From NCBI RefSeq assembly GCF_034006445.1, contig NZ_JAVESS010000011.1, forward strand, positions 1 through 64,000: a stretch of 64,000 nt of DNA. Reading direction: 5' to 3'. The notes beneath the pieces are model-generated. The model ran no database searches and was not told the DNA's origin. It saw only the letters and a program-made list of their open reading frames with translations. The stretch is from Desulfovibrio sp. Lineage in GTDB: Bacteria > Desulfobacterota > Desulfovibrionia > Desulfovibrionales > Desulfovibrionaceae. The position numbers and the translations under genes were made by a program. Shown piece by piece: positions 43,237-52,634 of the stretch (position 1 is its first letter; every line of letters starts with the position of its first letter).

Positions 43237-44670
43237 ATGCTCGTATATATCCACGTTCCCTTTTGCAGCACGCGTTGCCGTTACTGCGCCTTTTTTTCCA
43301 ATCCTCTGGGGCGCGGGGTGGACCCTGTGTCATCGCCCCTGGTGCGCGACTATGTGGACACCCTGTTTATGGAGATGGCCCACTGGGGCGACCGTCTGAG
43401 CGGCAGCACGGTGGAGTCGGTATTTTTCGGGGGCGGCACGCCGAGCCTGCTCCCGCCGCGCGTCATCGGGCACATTATGGAACGCCTTGGCCGCTACTTC
43501 AAACTGGCACACAAGGCCGAAGTGACGCTTGAGGCCAACCCCGAATCCCTGCGGGGCGGCCACCGTGTGACCCAGTATCTTGAGGCGGGCATCAACCGTC
43601 TTTCCATCGGCATTCAGAGTCTTGACGACAGCATGTTGCGCATGCTGGGGCGTCCGCACAAGGCCCAGGACAGCCTGCACGCGGCCTTTCTGGCGCGGGA
43701 GGCGGGCTGCGCCAACATCAACGTGGATCTCATGTGGGGCCTGCCGGGGCAGAGCGTGCGGCAGTGGCTGCAAACCCTCAAGGACGTCATGCGCATGAGC
43801 CCGGATCATATCTCGGCCTATGGCCTGACCGTGGAGCCAGGCACGCCCCTGGAACTGGATGTGGAGGACGGCCGCCTGGTATTGCCCACGGAGCGCGACC
43901 AGAACATCATGTTTATGGAGGGCGCGGCCCTGCTGGAGCAGCAGGGCTACCTGCACTACGAGATCTCGAATTTCGCCCGCATGGGCTTTCAGTGCCGCCA
44001 CAATATGGGCTACTGGGAGGGCGAGGACTATCTGGGCTTCGGGCCTTCCGCCACATCGACCATAGGCGGGCAGCGCTGGACAAATCCGGCAAGCCAGAGA
44101 GCCTGGGACATGCGCGCCCGCGACGGAAGCCTCGGGCAGGAAGTGGAAGTGCTTGATGCGCAGACGCGCGTGCTTGAACTGCTCATGCTGCGGCTGCGCA
44201 CGTCACGCGGGTTGCAGGTCAAGGCCTACCGGGAGATGACAGGGCGGGACTTTGTGCGCGATCACCAGCGCCTGGTGCAGGCCCTGCATGAAAACGGACT
44301 CATTCGCATACGTAACGGCTATTTGCGGCTGACGCGCAGCGGCATGCTGGTGTCCAACTCCATTTTGAGCAATCTCTTTGCGCGGACGCGTGAAGTTCTC
44401 AATCAGGGGCTGGCTCCCGGAGCACGTCCCGATGTGAAGCCCGCCGTCGGCACTGGTGCTGGCAGCCTTGGCGAGGCTGTATTGGCGGAAGGGGCCTTGG
44501 GCCAGGTGGCCGGACAGCCGGGCGATATGGTGGCAGGGGCTGCCGGGGTGGCGACCGAAGGGGCTGACGCGGCGGCGCAGGATGTTGTGATTCCCGCCGG
44601 GCCGCTGGGCCATAAAAGGAACGTCCGCAGCAGTGCGGAGATACGCCCGGTGCAGTGGCCCAAAGCCTGA
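43237..44670 (+). CDS. hemW: HemW-like radical SAM haem chaperone with C-terminal extension
   Basis: 477 residues. The radical SAM site CSTRCRYCAFF (~10-20), VESVFFGGGTPSLLP, VTLEANPESL, INRLSIGIQSLDD and HNMGYWEGEDYLGFGPSA identify HemW (formerly the oxygen-independent coproporphyrinogen oxidase-like group). The N-terminal HemN trip-wire motif is absent, so haem insertion or trafficking is more likely than CPO activity. Residues ~395-477 are an Ala/Gly-rich extension beyond normal length (GTGAGSLGEAVLAEGALG). Start ATG follows GGAAGGACC. Confidence 0.88.
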   Translation: MLVYIHVPFCSTRCRYCAFFSNPLGRGVDPVSSPLVRDYVDTLFMEMAHWGDRLSGSTVESVFFGGGTPSLLPPRVIGHIMERLGRYFKLAHKAEVTLEANPESLRGGHRVTQYLEAGINRLSIGIQSLDDSMLRMLGRPHKAQDSLHAAFLAREAGCANINVDLMWGLPGQSVRQWLQTLKDVMRMSPDHISAYGLTVEPGTPLELDVEDGRLVLPTERDQNIMFMEGAALLEQQGYLHYEISNFARMGFQCRHNMGYWEGEDYLGFGPSATSTIGGQRWTNPASQRAWDMRARDGSLGQEVEVLDAQTRVLELLMLRLRTSRGLQVKAYREMTGRDFVRDHQRLVQALHENGLIRIRNGYLRLTRSGMLVSNSILSNLFARTREVLNQGLAPGARPDVKPAVGTGAGSLGEAVLAEGALGQVAGQPGDMVAGAAGVATEGADAAAQDVVIPAGPLGHKRNVRSSAEIRPVQWPKA

Positions 44671-44961
44671 GACATGGGGCACGCTGCGTCCAGCATGATG
44701 CCTCGGCATGGGGGGTGCGCTTGAGGTTCAAGGCTGGCTACCACGCCCGCGCAGATTTTTTGGCCGCGCCGTACGCAGCGGGAAAATACGCAGCCGGGAG
44801 CTTTTTTCCGGGAAGCGCTGCTTTTGAAATACCCCTGTGTGTCAGGGTATTTCATACAACAGACTGAAATTTAAGTATATATTTTATACGTAAGGGTAAG
44901 TGCAAAGAAGGCCCATTGACAAGGGGCTTTTTCCACAAGGCATTTCAAAGTGAAACAGCCC

Positions 44962-45375
44962 CTAGTGGAGCTTGCCCAGGGACAGAAGCTGTTCAAGCAC
45001 GCTCGCGTCGGCGGGCAGAAAGCCCAAGTCCGGGGCTTCGTCCGGGCTGACCCAGCGCAGATTCTGTCCTTCCACGGGGCAGGGTTCGCCCACAAACTCG
45101 GTAACGTGAAAAAAATACAGGCGCACGGTGAGCTTCCGCTCCGCGTAGTGGTGCTCAACACACTGCCAGTAGCTGGCCTCGCTGACGCCTATGCCCAGTT
45201 CTTCGGCCAGTTCGCGTTTGAGCGCTTCTTCCGGGCTTTCGTTGCCCTCAAGCTTGCCGCCGGGAAACTCCCAGTAGCCTTCCATAATCTTGTTGGTGGG
45301 CCGTTGGGCGGCAAGAAAAAGCCCGCCGCGCCAGATTATGCCCGCCGCCACATCAATAGTTTGCGTGTACTCCAT
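44962..45375 (-). CDS. MutT-like Nudix hydrolase
   Basis: 137 residues. The Nudix box is intact in GGKLEGNESPEEALKRELAEELGI (Gx5Ex7REx2EExG, ~residues 40-62). The start VAAGIIWRGGLFLAAQRP and the PEGWEFPGG-like EGYWEFPGG resemble 8-oxo-dGTP diphosphatases. It likely cleans oxidised nucleotides from the pool. Start at MEYTQTID. Confidence 0.88.
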   Translation of the reverse strand: MEYTQTIDVAAGIIWRGGLFLAAQRPTNKIMEGYWEFPGGKLEGNESPEEALKRELAEELGIGVSEASYWQCVEHHYAERKLTVRLYFFHVTEFVGEPCPVEGQNLRWVSPDEAPDLGFLPADASVLEQLLSLGKLH

Positions 45376-45473
45376 CCCCGATCTTTCCCTCTGAATCTCT
45401 TGAAAAAGTGCGCCGCAGGTCTGCCATGTTGTGGCATGCCCACGGGTAGTGCGACGCCCTGGCCCGCCCGCCT

Positions 45474-45615
45474 GAGCTTTTTCACGTTGAAACTGCTCTG
45501 GCGGCCGCGTGCGCAGCGCCGTCGTGAAGGCTGTGAGCCTTTTATGATAAACACTGAAGCGGACATGTCAAAAAACCCTTGAGAATGGCATTCTCAAAGG
45601 TAGTCTGCTCCAGAG
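45474..45615 (-). repeat. AGAGCA-family dispersed repeat, copy A4
   Basis: GAGCTTTTTCACGTTGAAAC, CTGCTCTGGCGGCCGCGTGC, then the hairpin CTTGAGAATGGCATTCTCAAAGG and CTGCTCCAGAG. Same order of blocks as 10898-11044. Confidence 0.65.
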
Positions 45616-45656
45616 TCTTTTTCAGAACGCACGGCAAAACCCTGCCGCGCTGCCAG

Positions 45657-45785
45657 CTAGAGCATTTAACACTTGAAATGCTCGCGTACGGCAGGCAAAA
45701 GCCCGCCTACTCGCATTTCGTGGCAAGGATTTTCAGAAAAATCCTTGCAGAGCATTTAACTCATTTCATTCGTAAACTGCTCTAG
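45657..45785 (-). repeat. CTAGAGCA element, perfect copy C1 (129 bp)
   Basis: CTAGAGCATTTAACACTTG to TTCGTAAACTGCTCTAG. It is, base for base, the reverse complement of 62272-62400, 16.5 kb away. Termini CTAGAGCA/TGCTCTAG are inverted repeats, and internal GGCAGGCAAAAGCCCGCC and AAGGATTTTCAGAAAAATCC form two further hairpins. Confidence 0.92.
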
Positions 45786-45895
45786 TTATGGCTGCAGTGG
45801 CAGGCCTGATCCGCTGGTTTTCCGAAAGCGCACGCGATGGCGTACGAAGCACTCTTGCGACGGCCCACGGCGAAAACGCCGTTCCCCGGCCATGG

Positions 45896-47887
45896 CTAGT
45901 CTTCGGTATTCCACCGGCCGCGTACGGCGTCCATGCGCTCCTCAAGAGCTGTCATTTCTTCAAAAAGGTCTTCGCCGCGCTTTTTGCACGCCTCAAAGGT
46001 TTTCAGCAGTTCCGAGGAGCGCGCGTGATCGGCGTAAATTTCCGGGTCGGCCAGTTGGGCCTCAACCGTTCCCTGCTCGTCCAGCACCTTGGCCAGTTCT
46101 TTTTCCATGGCGTCATACTTGCTTTGCAGGGGCTTGAGTTCCTTGTGCAGGGCATTGCGTTTTTCGGCCTGTTCGCGCTTGAGGCGTTTTTGCTCCTCAC
46201 GCGAAAGGCCCGGGCCAGCGTCACCGGCTGATGCGGCATCCTGCGCCTGCGCGCCCTGGCCGTTGCCGCCCGCGCCCGCAGCAGCGTTGCGTGCGCGGCG
46301 TTCCGTATCATAGGCCACAAAGTCGGGGAACACCGTGATGCCCTTTTTGTCAAGCTCCCAGGCCTCCGCGCCCACCTGCGAAAGCAGCCAGCGGTCGTGG
46401 GCGACCATGAGCAAGGTTCCCGTGAATTTTTGCAGGGCCGACACCAGCGCCTCACGGCTTTCAAGGTCCAGATGGTTGGTGGGTTCGTCCAGCAGCAAAA
46501 AGTTGCAGCGCTTCAGAAACAGGCTCGCCAGCACAAGGCGGCTTTTTTCACCGCCGGAGAGCGCGCCCACCTGCCTGTCAAAATAGTCCTGCCCCAGAAG
46601 AAAGAGGCCGAGCACGCTCATGAGCTCTTCTTCAGTGGTGCGCGGGTCGGACAGACGGCGTATTTCGCTGAGCACCGTCGTGTCGTCGCGCAGGGTCTCC
46701 ATCTGGTGCTGGGTATAGTAGCCCATGCGCAGTTGCGTGGCAGTGGCCAGATTGCCGCCGCAGCGTTCCAGCGTGCCCGCCAGCAGTTTGAGCAAGGTGG
46801 ATTTGCCGCAGCCGTTGTGGCCAACCAGGGCAACACGCTGCCCACGGTACAGGGTAAAGGTCAGGGGCGGCCACATGACTTTGCCGTCGCCGAAATGAAA
46901 ATCCAGATCAGCGGCCGCCAGAACGATTTTTTCGGAGTGCGGCGCTTCGGGCCAGGAAAAGTTCAGCTCTTTGCGCTTGGGTTCCGGTCTGTAGTCTTCA
47001 AGCTCTTTTTCAAGCTTTTTCGCCATCTTCTGACGCGAGCCAGCCTGCCGGGCCTTGGTGGCCTTGGCGCGAAAGCGCTCCACAAAGGCCATTTTTTTAT
47101 CAAGGTCTTCCCTGAGGGCGCGGGCTTCACGCTCGCGCTGGGCGTTGTATTCGTCCTGCAGGGTCAGAAACTGGGTGTAGGTGGCTTTGCGGAACACGGG
47201 GCGGGCGAGGCCCAGATAGAGCACGTGCGTGCCCACCGTGTCCATAAAACGGCGGTCGTGGGCCACGAATACCAGCGCGCCCTTGAAGTCCAGCAAAAAG
47301 GACTCCAGCCATTCCACGGCTTCCATGTCCAGGTGGTTGGTGGGTTCGTCCAGCAGGAGCACGTCGGCCCCTGCGGTGAGCACGCGGGCAAGCTTGGCGC
47401 GTTCGCGCCAGCCGCCGGAGAGTTCGCGCAGGGTGCGGCCCCACTTGTGCTCAGCAAACCCCAGACCCGAAAGCACGGCCTTGGCCCTGTGCTCGGGATT
47501 GTATCCGTAGAGCGATTCAAGCTCGCTCTGGCGGTGCATGAGTTCGGTAAGGCGGGATTCGTCCTTGTCGGCGGCGGCTTCTTCCCATTGCGTCCAGAAG
47601 TCGCTCCAGTCGTGCAGCACGTCCAGAACGTAGGTGAGCAGCGGCGTATTGAGCGCCTCTTCTGAAAGCTCCTGTTCCACATAGCCCATGCGACAGCCGC
47701 GCGGCAAAATGACGCGCCCGCCGTCAGCGGAGTCCACCCCGGCCAGCAGCCGCAAAAAGGTGGACTTGCCCGTACCGTTGGGGCCACAGACGCACAGGCG
47801 CACACCGGAATCCACCTCCAGCGAAAAATTGCTGAAGATGTCCCGTCCGCCAAAAGATTTTGAAAGTTCCTGAATCGTTATTTTCAC
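45896..47887 (-). CDS. ABC-F family ATPase (Uup/EttA-like)
   Basis: 663 residues with two ABC domains: Walker A GPNGTGKST and GHNGCGKST, signatures LSGGW and LSGGEKSRL, and LLLDEPTNHLD in both halves. No membrane segments. A linker between domains (~240-320, rich in KATKARQAGSRQKMAKKLEKEL) and a C-terminal coiled-coil (~560-660) after a Gly/Ala spacer fit Uup-type proteins, which act on ribosomes or branched DNA. The ATG start overlaps the stop of the upstream epimerase gene by 4 nt. Confidence 0.93.
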   Translation of the reverse strand: MKITIQELSKSFGGRDIFSNFSLEVDSGVRLCVCGPNGTGKSTFLRLLAGVDSADGGRVILPRGCRMGYVEQELSEEALNTPLLTYVLDVLHDWSDFWTQWEEAAADKDESRLTELMHRQSELESLYGYNPEHRAKAVLSGLGFAEHKWGRTLRELSGGWRERAKLARVLTAGADVLLLDEPTNHLDMEAVEWLESFLLDFKGALVFVAHDRRFMDTVGTHVLYLGLARPVFRKATYTQFLTLQDEYNAQREREARALREDLDKKMAFVERFRAKATKARQAGSRQKMAKKLEKELEDYRPEPKRKELNFSWPEAPHSEKIVLAAADLDFHFGDGKVMWPPLTFTLYRGQRVALVGHNGCGKSTLLKLLAGTLERCGGNLATATQLRMGYYTQHQMETLRDDTTVLSEIRRLSDPRTTEEELMSVLGLFLLGQDYFDRQVGALSGGEKSRLVLASLFLKRCNFLLLDEPTNHLDLESREALVSALQKFTGTLLMVAHDRWLLSQVGAEAWELDKKGITVFPDFVAYDTERRARNAAAGAGGNGQGAQAQDAASAGDAGPGLSREEQKRLKREQAEKRNALHKELKPLQSKYDAMEKELAKVLDEQGTVEAQLADPEIYADHARSSELLKTFEACKKRGEDLFEEMTALEERMDAVRGRWNTED

Positions 47888-49047
47888 AACCAGCCCTCAC
47901 GGCGGTAGCCTTCCACTGCTTCAGCCATGCCAGCCTCAAGGCTCATGCAGGGGGTGAAGCCAAGTTCTCGCCGAATACGGCTGCCATCGCTCAGCCAGCC
48001 AGCTTGCCGGGCTTCGCGGTATTTGTCCAGATTCCAGTTGGGGGCGCGGCGCAGATGGCCGCCGAAAGAGGCGGGCAGCCTGCCCAGCAGGGCGTCGGCA
48101 GCAATGCCGAAGGCGGATGAAAGCCCTGCCGTGAGCGCCATGATGGGCAGGGGCATGTGGATGACATGCACCGCGTGCTTGCGGCGCTTCAGTGCCTTGT
48201 CCACGGCCTGCCCCATGGCGCGGCAAAAATCGCTCATATTGTGCGCCTGCCCGTCATTGAGATGGTAGACGCCCCGGGCGTCGGGCCTGCACGCGCAGAT
48301 GACGGCCTGGCCCATGTCGCGCGCGTGTACGGCGCTGACGGGAAATTCCCGCCCAAAGCCGGGACTCACGGCCACGCCGCGCATGACACCCTTGAAGACG
48401 GGCAAAAGGCCCTTGTCGCCTGAACCGTAAATGATGGGCGGGCGCAAGGTGACCATGCGGTCGCCAAGGGCGCGGCCCAGAATTTGTTCGCTCAGCGCTT
48501 TTGACCAGCCGTAGGCCGATACGGGCGCGGGCAAAGCATGGTCGTCCACGCCGGGGGCCGTGCCGCAGGGGCCGGTGGCCGCCTGGCTGGACACCAGCAC
48601 AAATCTTTGCATGCCCGGCTGGCCGCGTTTTGCGGCGTTGTCGTCGGCCTGACGTATGGCCTCGGCCAGACACGCGGCGGCGCGGGCGTTGGCGCGCAGG
48701 TAGTCCTGCCAGCCCAGCCCGAAAAGAAGGGCGGCCATGTGGATGACCACATCCTGCCCCTCAAGGGCTTCGGTCAGACCGCGCCCGGTGCCAAGATCGG
48801 CCTGGACCACGGCCACGCCTTCAGGAAGGCCCGCCGTGTGCGAGCTTGCCCGCGTGAGGCAGGTGACGCGCGCGCCTGCCTGCAGCAGTTGCGGCAGCAG
48901 ATGGCGGCCCACAAAGCCTGTGCCGCCCGTAAGCAGCACCCGCACGTCCGCAAGATGCCCGGTGGCGGCAAAATCCGCCCCACTGGAGCCTTCAGGGCGA
49001 GCAGGGCCAGCCTGTGTCATGTCTGCGCCGCAATCCGCCGTGATCAT
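47884..49047 (-). CDS. NAD-dependent epimerase/dehydratase (extended SDR)
   Basis: 387 residues. The Rossmann loop VLLTGGTGFVGRHLLPQL sits at ~37-54, after a ~35-residue unrelated N terminus; the catalytic YGWSKALSEQ (YxxxK) is near 190, with RPPIIYGSGD following. It may act on nucleotide sugars or other NAD(P)-linked substrates; substrate not deducible. Start ATG shares ATGA with the upstream GNAT gene, so the N-terminal extension seems real. Middle gene of an overlapping chain GNAT-epimerase-ABC-F. Confidence 0.85.
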   Translation of the reverse strand: MITADCGADMTQAGPARPEGSSGADFAATGHLADVRVLLTGGTGFVGRHLLPQLLQAGARVTCLTRASSHTAGLPEGVAVVQADLGTGRGLTEALEGQDVVIHMAALLFGLGWQDYLRANARAAACLAEAIRQADDNAAKRGQPGMQRFVLVSSQAATGPCGTAPGVDDHALPAPVSAYGWSKALSEQILGRALGDRMVTLRPPIIYGSGDKGLLPVFKGVMRGVAVSPGFGREFPVSAVHARDMGQAVICACRPDARGVYHLNDGQAHNMSDFCRAMGQAVDKALKRRKHAVHVIHMPLPIMALTAGLSSAFGIAADALLGRLPASFGGHLRRAPNWNLDKYREARQAGWLSDGSRIRRELGFTPCMSLEAGMAEAVEGYRREGWL

Positions 49048-50174
49048 GCCTCGATCTCCCTGCGGTAGATGCGGTAGCGCTTGGTGAGGCGGCCCGAAAA
49101 ATCTTCAAGAAGGTCGTTGATGGCCACGTTGTCCTCAAGCACCCACGAGCCTTCCACCCACTGAAAGTCCGGCCGCAGCCGGGCTTTTTCCAGCATGAAG
49201 TCCAGCAGCAGCAGGGGCAGGCCCATGAGCCTGAATTCCTCGCGGATGCCAAAAAGAATGGTGCGGTAGCCGCCGCGTATCTCGGCCCGGGCGCGCCACC
49301 AGTGCCACAGGGCGGACAGGCCGAGCTTGCCGTTGAGCCTGCGGAGCAGCGGGGCCATGTCGGGCAGGGCCACCATACCGGCGGCCGGTTCGCCGTTGTG
49401 GTAAAAGAGGACGAAAAATTCCGGATCCAGCACGCTCTTCAGTTCCTTGACGTGCTGCTCGGCCTCGCCGTCCGAAAGGGGAGAGAAGCCCCAGTTGTCC
49501 GCCCACGAGACCTTGTACAGGGCCAGCATGTCGCGGATGTCTTCGGTCAGGGTGGCCTTGCTGGAAGTGCGGCAGGTGAAATGGGCCTCGGCCTTGAGGC
49601 GGGCCACTTCGTCATGGAGCCATTCCGGCGGGTTGAAGCGGCTTCTTTCAAGAAGATAGGCGAAGAGATCCTGTTCCTTGCGCAGATGCCAGCTTTCCAG
49701 CAGTACGGGGTAGTACGGCGGGTTCCAGGGCATCATGATGGTGGGCGCAAGCTCAAAGCCGTCCACCAGCAGGCCGCAGGTATAGTTTGTGGAGGGGTTC
49801 AGCGGCCCGCGCATGAAGCTCATGCCCTGGCCGGACAGCCAGTCTCTGGCGACGTCCAGCAGGGCATGGGCGGCTTCCCTGTCATCTTCGCATTCAAAAA
49901 AACCAAAAGCCCCGCAGGTTTCACCCGCGTAGGCATTGTACTTTTCATCCACAATGGCGGCGATGCGGCCCACGAGCCGCCCGTCACGCGCAGCGAGAAA
50001 AAGCTCCCGCCGGGCGCTTTCCCAGAAGGGATGCTCGCCAGGGGTGAGCAGTTCGCGCTCCTGGCTCTTGATGGGCGGCGTCCACAAAGGACTTTGGGCA
50101 TAGATGCCCCAGGGCAGGTCAAGAAACTGGGCGAACTCCGCTTCAGAGCGGACGGCGGTGATGGTAAGCGCCAT
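49044..50174 (-). CDS. GNAT-like N-acetyltransferase domain protein
   Basis: 376 residues related to a family of uncharacterised proteins with a GNAT-like fold: FLDLPWGIYAQSPLWTPPI, RELFLAARDGRLVGRIAAIVDEKYN, GFFECEDDREAAHALLDVARDWL, MRGPLNPSTNYTCGLLVDGFE. The acceptor is unknown. It ends overlapping the epimerase gene and starts 3 bp after the pyrD stop, so it is in the pyrD operon. Confidence 0.75.
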   Translation of the reverse strand: MALTITAVRSEAEFAQFLDLPWGIYAQSPLWTPPIKSQERELLTPGEHPFWESARRELFLAARDGRLVGRIAAIVDEKYNAYAGETCGAFGFFECEDDREAAHALLDVARDWLSGQGMSFMRGPLNPSTNYTCGLLVDGFELAPTIMMPWNPPYYPVLLESWHLRKEQDLFAYLLERSRFNPPEWLHDEVARLKAEAHFTCRTSSKATLTEDIRDMLALYKVSWADNWGFSPLSDGEAEQHVKELKSVLDPEFFVLFYHNGEPAAGMVALPDMAPLLRRLNGKLGLSALWHWWRARAEIRGGYRTILFGIREEFRLMGLPLLLLDFMLEKARLRPDFQWVEGSWVLEDNVAINDLLEDFSGRLTKRYRIYRREIEA

Positions 50175-50177
50175 ATA

Positions 50178-51104
50178 TCAGCCCAGTTGCAAGCTGCCGC
50201 GCAGCTCGGCCAGCGAAGAAACGCCCAGACGTTCGCAGGCGGCGGGAAGCTGCTTCACCAGATCAAAGGCGCAGTCCGGCCGCATGAAGCTGGCGGTGCC
50301 CACCTGAACGGCGTGCGCGCCCACCAAAATGAATTCCAGCGCGTCCTCGACGCACGAGATGCCGCCCACGCCCACCACGGGAATCTTTACCGCGCTGGCG
50401 ACCTGCCATACGCAGCGCAGGGCCACGGGCTTGATGGCAGGGCCGGAAAGGCCGCCGACCACATTGGCCAGGGACGGGCGGCGCCGTTGCAGGTCAACGG
50501 CCATGCCCAGAAGCGTGTTGATGCAGGATATGCTGTCCGCGCCGGCTTCTTCCGCAGCGCGGGCCATGACGGTGATGTCGGTGACATTGGGCGAAAGCTT
50601 GACCATGACGTGCTTGTCAGGGGCGGCGCTGCGCACGGCGGTAGTCACCTGCGCCAGCATGCGGGGATCCTGGCCAAAGGCTATGCCGCCTTCGCGCACA
50701 TTGGGGCAGGACACGTTGACCTCAAGCGCGGCCACGCCTTCCTCATCATTGAGGCGGGCGGCCAGCAGGCCGAAGTCTTCAACAGATCCTGCATAAATAT
50801 TTGCGATAACGGGAGTTTCCTGCCAGGGCAGCTCAGGGAGTTTTTTTGAGCAGAAGACATCGACTCCGTCATTCTGCAAACCCACGGCATTGAGCATGCC
50901 CGCCGTGGTTTCCACAATGCGGGGGGTGGGGTTGCCTTCGCGGGCCTGGAGGGAAAGCCCCTTGACCACCATGCCGCCAAGGCTGGCAAGATCGCCGTAG
51001 GTGGCGAACTCCAGGCCGTAGCCAAAGGTTCCGGAGGCCGTAAGTATGGGATTTTTGAGGGACAGATCGTGCGTCTGGCCGTTCAGTGTGACGGAAAGAT
51101 CCAT
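50178..51104 (-). CDS. pyrD: Dihydroorotate dehydrogenase B, catalytic subunit
   Basis: 308 residues of the class 1B type: KNPILTASGTFGYG, GGMVVKGLSLQAREGNPTPR, NIYAGSVEDFG, the active-site cysteine in EVNVSCPNVREGG, and VGVGGISCVEDALEFI. It oxidises dihydroorotate to orotate with FMN, passing electrons to NAD through PyrK, encoded 440 bp upstream on the same strand. Start MDLSVTLNGQ is chosen; the longer frame to 51230 is unsupported. Confidence 0.95.
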   Translation of the reverse strand: MDLSVTLNGQTHDLSLKNPILTASGTFGYGLEFATYGDLASLGGMVVKGLSLQAREGNPTPRIVETTAGMLNAVGLQNDGVDVFCSKKLPELPWQETPVIANIYAGSVEDFGLLAARLNDEEGVAALEVNVSCPNVREGGIAFGQDPRMLAQVTTAVRSAAPDKHVMVKLSPNVTDITVMARAAEEAGADSISCINTLLGMAVDLQRRRPSLANVVGGLSGPAIKPVALRCVWQVASAVKIPVVGVGGISCVEDALEFILVGAHAVQVGTASFMRPDCAFDLVKQLPAACERLGVSSLAELRGSLQLG

Positions 51105-51544
51105 GCCGCGTTCTCCAGTAACCGCGCAGACCCGCCTTAGCGCAAAGTTTTGCGCGGGGGCGGTGAGGGGTTGTATGCCCGTCTCGGGTGAGCCTTCACG
51201 GGCGTTGTTTGCTTTTTGCCGCTGCCGCACTCTGTGGCGGCGCTGCTCCGCCGGGCGGCAGGCCGTTCAGTGCCGGGTTTTGCCCCGGCTTTCAACCTTG
51301 CGGCCGCGTTTGCCTTGCTGCCTCGCAAGGGGCATGCCCTGACGGCAATGCGAAAAATACGCTTGAGGCGCAGTTTGTCTTGCGGGTCAAGGAACAGGTC
51401 TTTGTATCCGCCAGGGCCCTTGAGGGCAGAGCAGGCAAGCAGCGACGCTGGTTATCGGCTCTGCGCGAATTTTTGTAAAGCCCGCGCTGCAAAAAGCGTG
51501 AAGTAAGGCCGCGCCTCAGGCGGGCGTGTTACCGTAATGCCGCA
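51105..51544. other. Gap between pyrK and pyrD
   Basis: 440 bp separating two genes that are normally adjacent. The ORFs here have no family similarity. No clear repeat or terminator seen. Confidence 0.5.
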
Positions 51545-52354
51545 TCACAGTTCAATCTGATCCGACCAGAATACGGGGCCGTGGTTGCACACCTGCACCT
51601 GGCCGCCGCGTTTGGCGGGCACGGGCCAGTTTTCCGTGGTTTTGCTCACGCAGCCGAGGCAGGCGCCCACGCCGCAGGCCATGCGGTTTTCAAGCGATAG
51701 CTGACAACGCACGCCAAGTTCGGCGGCAAATTTTTGCACTGTCTGCATAAAGGGCGTGGGCCCGCAGGCCAGTACCAGTCCCTTTTGTTCGGCAAACTCG
51801 GACATGCGATCCTGAATGGAATATATGAAGTTGTCCAGGTCGCCGGGCACGGTTTCACGCAGGCTGTCCAGCGGCACATGCTCATTGATGCTGTCCACGG
51901 GATAGCAGCTGATGGGCTCGCGGTGGCCGAAAAGCATGCTGACGTTCCAGGGCTTGGGGTGCTCGCTCACATAGCCCACAAAGGGGACAATGCCCATGCC
52001 CCCTGCCAGAAGCAGGGTAGGAGTGTCGGGTTCAATGACAAACCCGTTGCCCAGAGGCCCCCATACGCGAACCTTTTCACCGGGGCGCAGTTCGGACATG
52101 CGGCGAGTGCCCTTGCCCACGACCTGAAAGAAGCAGATCATGTGCCGGGCCGTCATGTGGCATATGCCAAGGGGCCGCGCCCAGGGAATTTCAAGGCCGA
52201 AAGACTGGGGGCGGATCATGACAAACTGGCCGGGCCGCCACTTGGTCCATTCAGGGCGGGTAAGGCGCAGTGCGAAGAAGCGGCTTTCGTTGCCGGTCTG
52301 CCCAAAGGGGACGAGGTCCAGAACACTCAGCTCGCATGAAGTAGATTGCGACAT
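51545..52354 (-). CDS. pyrK: Dihydroorotate dehydrogenase electron-transfer subunit
   Basis: 269 residues: FAD-binding domain (FFALRLTRPEWTKWRPGQFVMIRP), NAD-binding domain (LLLAGGMGIVPFVGYV) and C-terminal 2Fe-2S cysteines in ACGVGACLGCVSKTT with a last Cys in VQVCNHGPVF. It relays electrons from PyrD FMN to NAD+. Start ATG at MSQSTSCEL, divergent from the peptidase gene at 52635. Confidence 0.93.
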   Translation of the reverse strand: MSQSTSCELSVLDLVPFGQTGNESRFFALRLTRPEWTKWRPGQFVMIRPQSFGLEIPWARPLGICHMTARHMICFFQVVGKGTRRMSELRPGEKVRVWGPLGNGFVIEPDTPTLLLAGGMGIVPFVGYVSEHPKPWNVSMLFGHREPISCYPVDSINEHVPLDSLRETVPGDLDNFIYSIQDRMSEFAEQKGLVLACGPTPFMQTVQKFAAELGVRCQLSLENRMACGVGACLGCVSKTTENWPVPAKRGGQVQVCNHGPVFWSDQIEL

Positions 52355-52634
52355 GCGAAAAAGTATAGACGCACTTGGTCAGGTGGTCAACCGGGGGGAT
52401 CAAGATAAGTGGATAATTAAATACTCTTTTTTTGTATGCATTTTAGTGGCCCACAACTGTAACGTGGTCTGCGGGCAGGGCATTTATGGAGTCTCCGGGC
52501 GGCCTGCCCCTCTGCCCGCCCGTCCGCCTGTCCGCCCCGGCGCTGACGTGGTGGCGCAAGCTGCGTACAATGCACGGTATTTTCAACTTTTCAGCCCGCC
52601 GCACACGCGCTACACTAAAGGCAGGAGAACCGTC

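Larger units (their letters stand above)
45376..45895. other. Gap filled by dispersed repeats
   Basis: 45474-45615 is an AGAGCA-family copy and 45657-45785 the 129 bp CTAGAGCA element. The final ~110 bp before the ABC-F stop hold nothing recognisable. Confidence 0.65.
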
